From NCBI GenBank assembly GCA_900660155.1, contig CABFPE010000134.1, positions 1,123,881 through 1,187,880 of the forward strand: a DNA stretch of 64,000 nucleotides, given 5' to 3'. Both the position numbers and the translations under genes were made by a program. The notes beneath the pieces are model-generated. The model was not told the DNA's origin, ran no database searches, and saw nothing but the letters and a program-made list of their open reading frames with translations. Below, one piece after another: positions 10,461 to 23,021 of the stretch (position 1 is the first letter of the stretch; the number at the start of each line of letters is the position of its first letter). Source of the DNA: Hofstenia miamia (taxonomy: Eukaryota; Xenacoelomorpha; Acoela; Hofsteniidae).

Positions 10461-12788
10461 ACCTGGAACAAAATTCGTGAAATAAAATTTGATCTTACGC
10501 CAATCATATCTTCGCTGATTTGGCTTTAGGGTTCATAAATTAATTTGCTCTTTAATAAAGTTATAAACAAATGGTGCCAATTGTAATTTATCAATTCATT
10601 GATTTATCAAAGATATAATCTGTTTTTCATCGCATTCCAAATTGTCGTTTAAGAATTAAAATTTGCATATTGAATCGGAATGTGATTTGGCGTAAAATGC
10701 GAATAGTTTTGCGTATCAACTATAACATCACCCAAAAATAATCAACTTGCTATCCATAGTAATGCCGTCTAAACAATTATACTTTATCAAGCAAAAGTTT
10801 GCAAACTCAACTTTGAGAATGATTCAATAAATTCAGCGTTCACTTCATTACTTGACTCTAAACTGAGTAGCACTTTTGTAGTAACTCGGATATGAAGGAA
10901 AGATAGAACGAATAGCGTCAGGCTTTAACTGCTTTCTTTTTTTGTACTTAGAGCATTGAGAATAGTCCTTATCCTTAAGGTGGTTATACGTTATACCCCT
11001 TTTTAATTCATTTTTTAAACTTTTTAAAAATTTTTTCCTTGTGGTTTAGATAGTTTAAATACTATTCTTTCAGAAAATTAACTAGTTTTGCGTTTTAATC
11101 TCGCAAAATGCATTTAAAATAGTGTTGTCAATAAATTCACCCCTTAGCAACGCCTTGACAGCGTGTTTCAACTTCAAAATTTCATAAGTTATTCATTATA
11201 AACGAGTATTAGGAATTTTGTCTTTTAGTGTATATTTTTTAAAACCCAATATATCACCTTGTACTAGGAACAATGTAAATAGACTGAAACTTTTAAAGTG
11301 ATTTGTTGTCTCATTTTGACGATTTGCGAGGTGTTGTTGATGTTTGTGTCATTGTAACCTTGTAATTTTTATTTTAGAATGTTGAAATTTGGCATTTTTA
11401 CTCTTTATAGTGTCTGACATTTTTGATATTTTGTATTGTTATTGAAATAAAATCACAAATTTGAGTAAAATATAGTTGATAAAAAGTTAAAATAATTCAA
11501 ATTTTCAAATTAAATCGCTAATTTTTAAAAAAGTAATTTTTCTGAAAAGTGAATAGCGTCAAGCAGTAGATGAGGTTGCAATCTTTTTAAAAATATAAAG
11601 TTTACTGAATTGGGATCATTGGTTATTGAAATTTGATGTTTGCGATGCTAAGTAATTATGGGCTAATTAGTGGTCGCCATGTTGGATAATTATACTAATT
11701 AGTGATTTTTCAAAAAAGTTTTTTTTCATTAGTGATTTTACCTCACAGAACCCTTTAAAAAAGGATATTTTCACAAAAATATCTTTTAAATTGATAAAAA
11801 TGCTTAAAGGGGACATCTTTAATCTTTAGGAAAGTTATGAATAGAAATATAAGGTTCCCCTTTTGTGTAGTTCGATTTGCAACTAACGACCGAACATTTG
11901 CGGGTATAGTGCAAAACTAATTAATGAGTTAGCAACTCAGAATACCATCGCGCGATTTCTTCCTCTCCAATTGTCCAATAGTGTACTACGTTTTGGAGTC
12001 TATTATTTACGAAGAGTCGTGAATATAATTACAATTTTCAAAACTATTTGACGAGTTTGTGATTGCACTTCGATTTTTAATAATTTACTAAATTAAATGC
12101 ACTTTAGTTTCCTTCATGTTAGCTACCGCATGTGAAACCATGAATATGTTGCAAGTCTTAATGAAAATCTAGAAATATAGTGTACATTTATAAACATAGT
12201 AATGATTCTTAAAAACTATTAATCACAGTGTAAAGAAAAATCCATTTTATCGGAGGTATTACTTACTTTCAGTTACTGTATATTTTTAAAAGGCTGCCAT
12301 TTCGATGGACATTTTCAATATTTGATGTAGCTCTAATTTTTATTTTCATGTTAAATATAAATCCTTCTGTAATCTAAACAATAAAAGAAAAATTATTCAA
12401 ATCGAAGCATTTTATGTAAAATGACAACAATTTCAAGATATACAGTCTAACTGAAACACCCTGTATTATGTAGCTAACATTGAAGTTTTCGTTGGAAATT
12501 ACAAACGAATTTCACTTAGGCATTGTTAACCCTAATTCTACTAGGACTTTTTCCAAATCTGTGATAGTTTTCTCAAAAAATTGCTACTTTTTTCGACTTT
12601 AATTACCCTCTGGCGTTGTTTATGTGAACATTAGATGTGGAAAGTTTGAATATTTTTGAAAAATCGGATTTCTCATTTGAAAAAAATTCGTATTTGCATA
12701 TCTTCAGGAACAAAAATACGTTTCTTGTAATTTCGGAGGCATGTGTTTTAGGGTATTTATTGTTTTTTACCTTCATTTGTTTTTCCAG
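10461..12788. other. Intergenic AT-rich sequence with a possible terminal repeat
   Basis: No gene is supported. Reading the minus strand from about 12465, the sequence opens ACAGGGTGTTTCAGTTAGAC, a form common at the ends of small mariner-type elements. I could not find the matching opposite end, so this is a hint only. MRPS5 begins at 12789. Confidence 0.3.
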
Positions 12789-15700
12789 ATGCTTCGAAAT
12801 GTGCTGCGCAATGTTTCTACGATAAATTGCTTGCCAGTCATTTATCAAACCAGGTGTAAAAGTGTTTTTAATCGAAAATCTGCTTTTGAATTGTGGAGGA
12901 GCGTAGTGCCTCCTGTTCGAAAAAAGCGTTCTGGTGGCAAACGTATTCCCAAGAAAGCTATAAAAAATCTCAACATTGGAAGGCCTATAGGTAGCGGTCC
13001 GGCTGCACTTAAATACTTTGGTTTGAACTACCACGAGGGAAGTGCCGACGGAACGTCTATATACTCAGGTGCTATTGATGAAGAATCTATAAAAGAAATC
13101 GAAAAGAAACGAGATGAAAAAGATCGCACTGTAAAAGTATGTTAATTTTTTCTTGCATATTCTTATCTAATGGCCGATCTCAGTGGCTATTAGAGGCATA
13201 CCGCATCACAACAGATCTTTATTATCACCATTGCATACTACCGCCAATTTTTTTTCTAAAAATTTGTAATGTTTATTACAATCAAAACAAAATAAAACAG
13301 AACAGCACCTATGAAAATATTGAAATTGTACTTGATGATGCTAAAAAATTATTCGTCTTTATATTACTTGATTTGAAACGTATATTTGTCTTAATAGGAT
13401 TTAGTTATATCTGGTTTTAGTTAAATTTCAACTGCACCACACACCCTCAATGTTTATATAATTTCTCGAATATTTCATCAAAACTATTCAAGTTAAACTC
13501 CGTTTCATTACGAGTAACATTGTGCTTTATTTAAAATCGAGAGCTGTCTTGCAAATGTGAACCATTAGGTTACTGTAGACTCTCGATTATCTGAACAATT
13601 CAAATGGTTGTTCTTTTAAAGTTCCTTGAAATAGTCGAAGTAACTAAATAAAATATCATAAATGGCATCTTAAATTCTAAGACGGAGAATGTTGTTTTCA
13701 AATAGTTACCAAATACATTTTCCTGTTATGCTTTTCTTAGAAGTTTACATGAATTCCATTCTGAGAGACTCGATCGGAATTATAGTGTTTGTTTTGAGTT
13801 TGAGTTTTTTCTCAAGGACTTTGTTTATTTGTTCTTTCATGATTTGACATCAATGATGTTTTCATGTCCTAAGAAGTTGCCAATTTAGGCTCCTTTGTGA
13901 TTCATTTAGGACTCCCCATGCTCTGTGAAATTGCCAACCGAACTAAAAATTAGATGGATGGGGTTGGCTCGACGCAAGTCAGTTCCAGCCCTGTATAAAA
14001 CTATGTTCTGCATCTTACATCTTATTTTAATTTGTCTTGCAAATACAAAATACGTGCAATTCCTTATATATTCGAGAAAATCTCACTTGTATTTTTATTT
14101 CCGTTTCATATATACAACTTACCCAAACTATAAACTCTGTAGTAATTGATTACTTCGTCGTGTTCTGTTGTGTATATTGTATGAGATAACAGCTATTTGC
14201 TGTTGTGTGTGTGTGTGAAAGTAATTCACAAATTCTGACGTCAGGTGGAACTTTAATAAACTTTAAAAGGCTTTATTTTAATTTTCTAATATTTTTTTAC
14301 TGTAGAAATTTAGTGTAAAAAATTTCGTATCTGACCATGCATGTTACAACTAATCTATTTCTAAATTTTTAAGTAGGGGCAATGCTCAGGGAATCGGGTA
14401 ACACAAGTTTATAATTTTGTAATCTTAATATGTACTTTTTCTGTGATTCAGAAATGGTAAAAATTAACATCCCGAAAGCGACTGATATTTTACAGATTCA
14501 GACATTTGTTGGAACTTGGTTGTTTATTATGTAATGTATGCATTTTTGCATATTATTGTGATCATTGTCGATAATAAGTAAAATAGGATTAACTTACTGT
14601 TAAGACATTATGATTCTTTATGGGAGCCCGACCTAAAGTAAAAATCGCAATTTTCTTAGAGGACAGTTTGTGAAATAACTGACTGGGTGCTAAGTTTTTT
14701 ATAAAAACTTAGTTTAAAAGTGCTGGGTTTTTAGAATAATATTTTAATAAATAATGCATTTTTAATAATATTAATTTATCCTAGTTTAACATTGAAAATA
14801 TATATCAAAAGTATATATTTTTAGAAAGTATATTAAAATTACTTTTATTTTTGATCTTCAAAAAATAAAATTTAAATATTTTTGGAGATTGGGCACTAAT
14901 GAGAAACCGATAACTTACTGAAAAAACTTCTTTTTTGTCTCACGAAAACTATAATATACCATAAAAGTTTACAATCTAGGTAAATAAAATTAGCTTACAA
15001 TAAGATAATATCGTGTAAACACATTTAACAAATACAATTCCAATTAAATGCATTTTGCATGCCAACATTCACCTACACATAAACCGACATTACATGTTTC
15101 GCAAATATAGCTAGTCTAAATTCTTTTTCTATTTTTTAAATCTGTACAGACTATACAGTTTCTTTTCTTTCTTTTGGTAGCTTAGTCTGCTTTAGATGGT
15201 TTTCTGGGACAATTAGTCAATTCTCTATTTGTTTTGCTTATCTACCAGATTTTTTGCCTGGTTCTCAAAACTCACTAATAAGACCTTCAATAACATTTAT
15301 AATAAATTTACTACGCTGAAGTACTGGTTGATCACTGATGTTTTTCTGATATAAGATAAAACTGTTCAAAAGAACTCTTCCCATAAGTGTAAAAAACACT
15401 TTTTTATTCCAATGAAGTGTCCTTCTTTCATCAAGGAACATTTAAGTTCCCATATCACTGAGATCCACACCCCCATATGCAAATTATATTCACGAGCTTC
15501 TTCCGCTTTGACTAGTATGTTAAATTATTTTTGAAGAGCCTTCAGTAGAAATAAAAATAACATGCTTTTCATCCTGCCAACCCATACACAAAACTGTTAT
15601 TTCTGAAAGGAACAGAATCTCATTTCTTCAATTTCTTTTTTACATCAGCCGGCAAATACGTTTGGTTAGCTCTAACAGTACCGGTGGACGTTTTCTTTTA

Positions 15701-18700
15701 TCATTGTTTTCGCTAATGGTACAGACGTGTACCAGTTATCAGTGTAAAGATGATACTCCATGCCATATAAAGGTCCCACTAATTTGATACAAATATCATA
15801 TGACAAGCCATGTTCACTAACATTTTTATTTTTACCATCGTAAGCTTTCTGGCGTGCTTTGTCAAACTAAAATGTTCATTACTCAGCTAAAATATAACTG
15901 AATTGTAAAACCTATGGCTTAAAATAACGACAAAAGAATAAACTTTTTTTTACAATTTAAAATAACATATTTACGGCCTTCTTTCTATTAGTTATAACTT
16001 GAAATATACAATGTCTATGCAAAGCCACGAAAGTAGCTTTGAGGCCTGAGAGTCAGAAATTGAAAAGCCACGATAGTGGCTTTTAGCACGCAGAAAGTTA
16101 AGAACGAATCCTAACTATGAATATTGGGGCCTGCTGGCGACATTTTTTTGCTGGAAACACTATTTGTAAATCTTATTTTTTTCATTTTTACTGGCTACGT
16201 TATACTATTTCGCATCAACAAATGTTACCAGCTACATAATACAAAAAAAGTTTAAAATGAAGTGTTAAATCCTATTTTCAAGCAACAACAATGTGAAAAA
16301 GTCTGGTCATTTGTATTTGAATCCTCATACTTCACTATAGAATAACCAATAATTCTTATGCATCAGAAGGCCCTTTAGGAAACAATAAAATTAAAAAATG
16401 TATTTTCTGTCGTATTTTCTTTTCTTGGCAGACCCAAGCGTCAACCCATTATTCTGCCTTTAGTATTTAACTTCCCACGTTGATAATTGTTGCTCTTCCA
16501 AGTTTTATCTTATACATCTTCGTTTATTCTCCTGGTGCTCAAACTACTATTGAGACTATTGCTACCGTTTTCATCTTGCATAATCACTCCCACTACTTGC
16601 CTATCTTGGATTTAAACTCATTCCACTTATTCTAAATTATCTTTCCCTTTTTGGCAGATGCAAGGTTCAAACACTGCTGTATAAGAACTCTGCCTTCTTT
16701 ATTACTTCATCTCGCTACTTTCATAATCTGCATTTCACTCGTAAATTTTGCTGTGAGAATATGAAAATTCAAATAGTATATTGAATTTATTGAGTGTAAA
16801 ATTCGGTCATGATGTGTTGACTGTAAATTTTTTATGAAAAGCCTATTTCGTTTTTCTTTGTCAGAAATGTATATGATTTCAACAAGGTCGCGATGGATTT
16901 CACCCATTGAACTATCATCCAAAATTCATTGTTAATGCTTAGAATTCACTACATGATTTATAAACTGGCTCTTGAGTCTCTCAGTGATTTCTGTTCCTGT
17001 TTAGTTACGTGGTAGACATGTACCCCATGAATTGCGTGGTTGGACATCAAAGAGTGTGGGAGGAATGTCAGTTGGACCGCCTGAAGATGCCAACGGAATT
17101 GATCTTTCTAAATTTGAAACTAAAATTCTTGAGGTACTTAAATTTTTAAGTTTGCTTAATAAACGTATATAAATATCATTTTTTAACACATGTTCGGACT
17201 TTCGATTGATAAGCCGAACTTTTTAACAAAAATTTGAACCTAAACTCCTTGTCAAAAATGTTTTTCAATACGAAAGATATTGTTGTTAAAATACGGATTT
17301 ACATTATCTCTGAACAAAATATGTTTTTTCTTGATAAGGAAATTTCTTCAATTTTTCCTAAGCCACATCTTAGTAAATTCCATGCCGGAAAAATATGACA
17401 TGATGGGAAACATTGACAAAACCTAAAAAATTACCTAAATGTAAACGTTTTTTAACTTTAGTATTTTAATTTCTTTCAAGGTTTGCAAAATGTTCAATAA
17501 AAAGTGTAAATAACTCAACAGCTTGATGTAGCAACCCGAACCTAAATTCCATAGGTTCAGCGACCGAAACTATGTTTAGAATGTGTGTTAAAATGTCATT
17601 TCTCATCATGCATGTTTTTTTGTAACTCATTTATCGTAAACGTACGTAGGTGACCAAAAGTCTGTTGTATATCTTTGAAATAGCAATTTTAGAAGTACAA
17701 TTATTAAGAAACGCTATATTGAATTTAAACACTTGCATGTTGATGGTGTCTTCTATGTTATCTGAGGTTTTATTATACGTTGGTTGACACGCTTATATTA
17801 CGCAGTGTAAATAATATTATCCATACACAAATTCTCAATATAACAGACTTTTGGGCAACATGATGCACTGGGTTTTCTAGGAATATGAAGTCCCATAGAA
17901 TTTTCAAGTCTTAGTCCCATGGAACTTATTTAGTGGCACTGATATCATAATAAGAGATTTTTCAACCGCGAACAACAAATATTTATTCTTGCTACAAGGA
18001 CCCAATTTTTTACTGGTATAGGGCTGAAACCAATATATTACGGGTCCCTCAAAGTCCTAGCCTACAAACTACTTGTCAATTATTTCATAATAGGTTCGTT
18101 TAAAGCTAGGTAAAATAACTCCATTTTGTAGGTTAGACGTGTATGCGCAATGAAGTACATGGGTCGTCGCTATCGAGCTCGCGTCCTTGTTGTGACTGGT
18201 AATGGGAATGGCACCATCGGTTGGGGGTATGCGAAAGCTGATCTTATCAATTCTGCTTTACGATTAGCCAAGTGTAAAGCTGCCAATCGCCTTATCTATA
18301 TCCAAAGATATCAACAATCCACGATTTATAGGTATTGCGGCTTTATGGCTTTTACTCCAGGAAAGGGTTTGTGTGAAGCTCTTTGATGTAGCTACGATGT
18401 AGCTGTAGAAAAACTTATGAAAGAGATAATCATCATCAGTATACAAATGTGCGGTAATCTGTGATTGGAGTCACTTGTATGTTCTCCATGTATACGTTAG
18501 GATTATTCTGAGTTCAATTTTCAGTTGCATAAACTTTATAAATGCATTTATCGTAAATGTAAGTAATACAGTAGAATAAGTTTGAAAAACATATTTTCAC
18601 TATAATATGTTTTCAGAATTAATCGAGTGATTACGTCATAACGAACAGATGCATTACTACTACTGGACTTACTCTCGCTGAAACTATAAACTAATCTCTG

Positions 18701-21580
18701 CTTTCGTCAACTCATAGCGCGAAGATTCAGTTCACAAAGCAAACAGTTCGCTCTTTTCTTTTTTCCCTACAGTTTCTTGAAATAATACAACGTGAAATAA
18801 TTTCTTTCAATGACAAGCAAATTAAAATATTTACAAACTTTGATTTTTTGAAGCATTTTAAGAACGATCACTTTCTGTTTCGTGGGAAATTAACTATATC
18901 ATTATTTCTGATTCTTATAAGTTTGTGAAAACACTACCTAGTGAATTATATATATATATATATTTGGTTGCAAATAGTATTATTTACTGACATCCAATAA
19001 GAATATAGCATTCGTGACATCCCTAGCATTCTTGTTGCGTGTATAAACCAGACTTGTTCAATATCTTTTATTTTTTAGACATGACTGATAAAGCAAAATG
19101 TGACAAATCGTGCAATTAGTCCCTCCTTTCAACATTATCCACTCAACACTAACCATCATACTTCACTTTCATCATACTGCAGTTCCAAAACCTATCGAAA
19201 ACGCAGTGGAAGACACTGTATCATAAACTTGTGGTGGTTCCTGGGTAGGCGGAGACGCTGAGCCAATACTTGATGGGCGCGTCGCTTTGCGGAGTCCCGA
19301 ACCAAAAGTGGACGTTAAACAATAGGGTAGATGAAGGTGCTGCCATGTGTGCTTTGCACATATGGGGGCGGTGACGGTGATGTGAGACTGTCTGTTCTGT
19401 GGAGCAGACGGCGACGTCTATGCCCAGAGCTGTAGAGTGCGTCTACGAGGGCAGTTATACAGAGGATTTTCCTCTGTCTCTGGCCTCTAGATAGGCCTAG
19501 GCCAGCATTTGCTGAGCCTTACCTATGAGGGAGCTTTGCTTCGTCATGGGTTTTAGTTATGATCCGACATTCTAAGTTACGGAGATTTTAGGACGTCACT
19601 TGGTGCTTTGCACTCAAGTGTAAAAAATATCTCCTAAATAATCAGGATCTCCATAACAGGCAGACGCAGGTGCTCACGAGTTACCTCAGTTAGTAGCCTT
19701 GGTTGGCGAAAGCTGTAGAGAGGCGCAACCCTCTCATGAAGCTCGGCCTTCGGCTTCACTCTCTGCTGATCAGACTCAACACAGATCAGCACTCTGCGTG
19801 CCAGGGGTCGCCAGAGGTCAAGCATGATTAATCCGGCCTTAGCGGGTACACTTCAAGTCACGGACTTGATCTGTTGACACGCACTCTTCAGTCTGTTGAC
19901 TGGTAGAGTAACCCCGAATCATAAACTAAGTGAAAGCTCAAGCCCCTTTGCGACCATGGAAAATCAATCCCTTTGCTGAATCCTGCACCATAAAAGCTGA
20001 TCTTCATGTGTGTATTGACAAGTTGCCTAGTGCACACACGTTTCAGATCCTATACATCCTCAAATGCATGATTGCAGTTGTTTCCAAAATGATGAGATGC
20101 CATGTCATCAATCATGACTAATAAAGCATGCTGAAAGCTAATGACATCAATGTTTTAGATCCTTGACCAGGTAACTCACCGGATTTGTACCCGATTGAAA
20201 ATTATTGACGAATAGTGAATAAAAGTTCCCCATCATAGTGCCATTTCATACAAGAGATCCATCCCCAAACTGAAAGACAACTTGCTCAAATCAACACCCT
20301 GCTGTTTAGCAGTTGACTTCTGTGCCTGCTGCAAAAGGTCGACATGAAATTACTAATTGGACTGACTTACAAACGAGCTTGAACTGTTTTTATGCTGTTT
20401 TATATGTTCTTGTGCAAATAGTTAGCATCAATATCAGTTATCTTTAGTATTATCGTATTTTTGGGATGGTCAGTGCATTATGGCCACGACTGTATTTGCT
20501 TGTCTAGCATTTATATACACGCGGCTTACTTTTTTGGAAATAGTGACTTCTAGCTACTCGCTCTTTCATTACCATCTGTATAAATTACTGCGAGGAAGTT
20601 GTTTTAAATTCGTCCTGCAACTGCCTGGAAGTTGATAATTTCGGACTAGCGAACACCCTGATAAAAAATAGTCCAAATTATTGGCCAGCGACTATGTACC
20701 TACACAATACAGTTCAGTTAATAACATATTACGCCAACTAGAATCTTTAAGCTAAATTTGTGTTGTACACTCAATAATTCAAATTTCTTAAACGTAAGCT
20801 TTCTTAAGATGTTCATTTTTTAATGTTATGTTAGTTGGGTTCGTGCAAATAGTGTTTACTGTATTTTGAAATCTATTTACACTCAGTTTAACGAGACTGC
20901 ATTTTATAGAAATTTTACTTTTGAAATTGTCTCAATCCGATCAATGAATCGATTTTTAGGATTATTTCAAGATTGTCAAATGTATTTCTACTTCATGTAG
21001 ATAATGAAATGATTTCTACATGGGAATATAATATCGATAATTGTTCTTTCGACTTATCTTTAATAATTGTTCATTTGGAATTAATTACTTATTTTCTGAA
21101 AATCCTTATTTTAGTGATGTTGATGAGGTTGTTGACCGCACAACTGTATCTCTTCGTCGGCGTCCCCTAGGCTATGGTTTAAAATGCATGAGGATTATTC
21201 GGAGCATTTGTGAACTTGCTGGAATTTATGATATTTATGCTAAAGTCAATGGGCCTACTAACGTATTGAAGATTGTTACTGCGACTTGTAATGCTTTAGC
21301 AAATCAACAAACATACCAACAAATGGCGGATGAAAAAAAGCTACATGTAGTGGAAATGGGCCCGATTCCCCGAGTCCTAGCTTCTCCATCTGGTGGCTTT
21401 GTTTCTACTCAGCCTGACGATTGGAAGAAAGCGATGGATAAAACTTTATTCTGGAGAGAACACAATCACCATAAAGAAGAAATGCGCATAAGAACTGGAA
21501 AATCTAGTCCCTTTAAAAGACCTGGAAAACTTAATCCCATAATTTTTAGTGAAAAATTTAGACATGCAATAAATGATTAG
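12789..21580 (+). CDS. MRPS5: Mitochondrial small ribosomal subunit protein uS5m, four exons
   Basis: A structural protein of the mitochondrial ribosome 28S subunit. Coding exons by GT-AG rule and reading frame: 12789-13136, 17005-17133, 18132-18331 and 21115-21580, joining to 380 residues (human MRPS5 is about 430). Exon 2 gives LRGWTSKSVGGMSVGPPED, matching the conserved RGWSG..GG.S.GPP block. Exon 3 gives the S5 double-stranded-RNA-binding-like fold with VLVVTGNGNGTIGWGYAKA and IQRYQQSTIY. Exon 4 gives LRRRPLGYGLKCMRIIRSIC, GIYDIYAKVNG and LHVVEMG, the S5 C-terminal domain. Introns are 3868, 800... see donors at 13137, 17134 and 18332: 3868, 998 and 2783 bases. The junction of exons 3 and 4 splits a Ser codon. 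The N-terminal residues (basic, few acids) fit a mitochondrial targeting peptide. A TTTTCCAG acceptor touches the ATG. Confidence 0.93.
13560..13625 (+). repeat. Possible pogo/Tigger-type terminal sequence in MRPS5 intron 1
   Basis: The stretch beginning TACTGTAGACTCTCGATTAT near 13570 resembles the ends of pogo/Tigger-group elements. I saw no convincing inverted partner, and no transposase. Other parts of intron 1 (13137-17004) outside the piggyBac remnant are featureless AT-rich DNA. Confidence 0.25.
15040..15890 (-). mobile_element. piggyBac transposase remnant in MRPS5 intron 1
   Basis: Reading the minus strand from about 15890 downwards, pieces in different frames give YGMEYHLYTDNWYTSVPLA (the catalytic 'DNfYTS..La' block), a GGVDLSD-like segment, RTLHWNKKVFFTLMGRVLL, and at 15062-15120 the terminal cysteine cluster CETCNVGLCVGECWHAKC. 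The order and spacing match the DDE_Tnp_1_7 transposase followed by its C-terminal zinc finger. Several in-frame stops and frame changes show it is dead. It lies antisense to its host gene. A candidate right end is TTAAC at about 16097, followed inward (minus strand) by a short palindrome, AAAAGCCACTATCGTGGCTT. Confidence 0.75.
19080..20494 (+). mobile_element. Tc1-like transposon remnant in MRPS5 intron 3, interrupted
   Basis: From about 20060 the plus strand reads, across stops, FQNDEMPCHQS, NDINVLD and PGNSPDLYPIENY, which are the FqqDnaPcH and WPgnSPDLNPIENlW blocks of Tc1 transposases. The right terminal repeat is visible at 20475-20494 and on the minus strand reads TACAGTCGTGGCCATAATGC, a typical Tc1-group end with TA at the border. 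The 5' half is poorly preserved; its limit near 19080 is a guess. A GC-rich insertion lies within it at 19230-19917. The element is inactive. Confidence 0.7.
19220..19927. mobile_element. GC-rich 688-bp insertion with 10-bp flanking direct repeats
   Basis: The sequence at 19230-19917 is strikingly richer in G and C than everything around it. It is bracketed by an exact direct repeat, ATCATAAACT, at 19220-19229 and 19918-19927, which looks like a target-site duplication. No inverted ends, poly(A) tail or long reading frame is visible, and I do not recognise the family. It may be a truncated retroelement or a non-coding insertion sequence. Confidence 0.5.
21568..21573 (+). terminator. Poly(A) signal AATAAA inside the last codons of MRPS5
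   Basis: AATAAA lies five bases before the TAG stop at 21578. If it is used, the MRPS5 mRNA has almost no 3' untranslated region. ITFG2 has a similar arrangement. Confidence 0.5.
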
Positions 21581-23021
21581 ATATTAATTTCATATTTATC
21601 TGTGTGAATAACTTTTTACCATTTTTCTCCGCATTGTTTCCATAAAGCTTTTCTTTTGTTTCATTTTTATTTTTTATTGTACATGGTATCCGTAGTCTGG
21701 ACACAGGAAAATTAACCATCCATGCTTCAAGAAAGATTTAAACTTATAGTTCTCAGTGGCTATGGAGGCTTAATTTAAAAATTTAATGTACTTTATCCGG
21801 AAAGAAGTTCACTTATTCAGATAGTGGCGAAATTATGAAATTTTATTGTGTATATGTATTCAGCTAGTCATAAAATTTTTCTCATTACTGCTATTTATAT
21901 AATCATTGCCATATTTTGATTGATGTTTCTGCGGAAGCTCAACGTTTGTCTGAGGTTTGTATTTATGTTCTTCGTCGATGACCCTTCCATGGCTTAACCG
22001 TTAACCGGTCGTAGACGCGGCCAAAGATTTTGTTTTGCGTCCAAAATCCTGGCCAAGATTCATTTCTCAGCATTATGATGAACAATTGATTTCCATGATT
22101 TTTATTTGTGTTTTGTTTTTAAAACTTAGTCGCTTTGACCATTTTCTTTAATTGTTCAAACAATTGAGCATGTTTTACTCGTTCCATTAAAAATTGCAGT
22201 ATTTCACTTAGTAGTAGTAAAGAGCGCCGACTACGGCAAAAAATCACGGCTAGTGGCCGACTACTGTTAAGGCATTACGGCCGACTAAAATCAAAATTTA
22301 TTTTGCATGGCCGGCTACGACCAAGAAAATTGTCTTAGCGGCAGAACACTAGTTTGTATTAGCCAATGAGGAATTTGATGCACATAAAGAGGGTTGTAGC
22401 TAAAAGGCGGATTTTAAATTATTTCCATTTGCATTCAAATTTTTCTGCAAGATTTTAATTTTCTTTGATAATTAATTTGTTTATAGCTGATATCAGTGAC
22501 TTAAAAAAACGAGAGACCAACCTCATATTTTGAGTTGTTGTGGTAATGTTTGAACGAGTGATTGTCAAAGAAATTGATATTTGTATATTTTGAATACGAA
22601 TATAAGAATATGACAGTCTCATTACTGTCTGTTGAATCAGCGCCTCGAGATAATATAGTGTAATGCAGTTATTGCGTAAATGACTCAATATTTTGCTATA
22701 TTATTGGAACACTGCAAAACAATTTTCTTGATTAAATGATAAATGTGCGTATTTTCGCATGATGTTCTAAATAAATATATACAAAATTTGATTTTTTGGT
22801 CTATTGTTTCCAACTTGAATTTTTTTCGACTTTTGAACTAATTATTATATAAGATCATGAATTCACTACAATACTACGATATAACTTCTTGTTTTTTGAA
22901 ATTTAATCTAGCTTTCTAATGTTCGTTTGTAACTTTTACATTGTTTCGATTTTTTTTCATTTTTTGCGAAATAGATCATATATTTTAGCATATGATTCTG
23001 ATGTTATGATGGGCATATAAG
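21581..23021. other. Spacer between MRPS5 and ITFG2 with a repeat-like patch
   Basis: Mostly AT-rich. A locally GC-richer patch at about 21990-22355 repeats variants of GGCCGACTA/GGCCGGCTACG at least four times and ends, on the minus strand, with AGTGTTCTGCCGC. Clustered short subterminal motifs are a habit of hAT-type elements, but no clear pair of ends was found. The missing first exon of ITFG2 should also lie in or upstream of this stretch. Confidence 0.35.

Noticed and set aside
13925-14149. 74-codon frame in MRPS5 intron 1
   Set aside because: It lies between clear splice sites of MRPS5 and shows no conserved motif.
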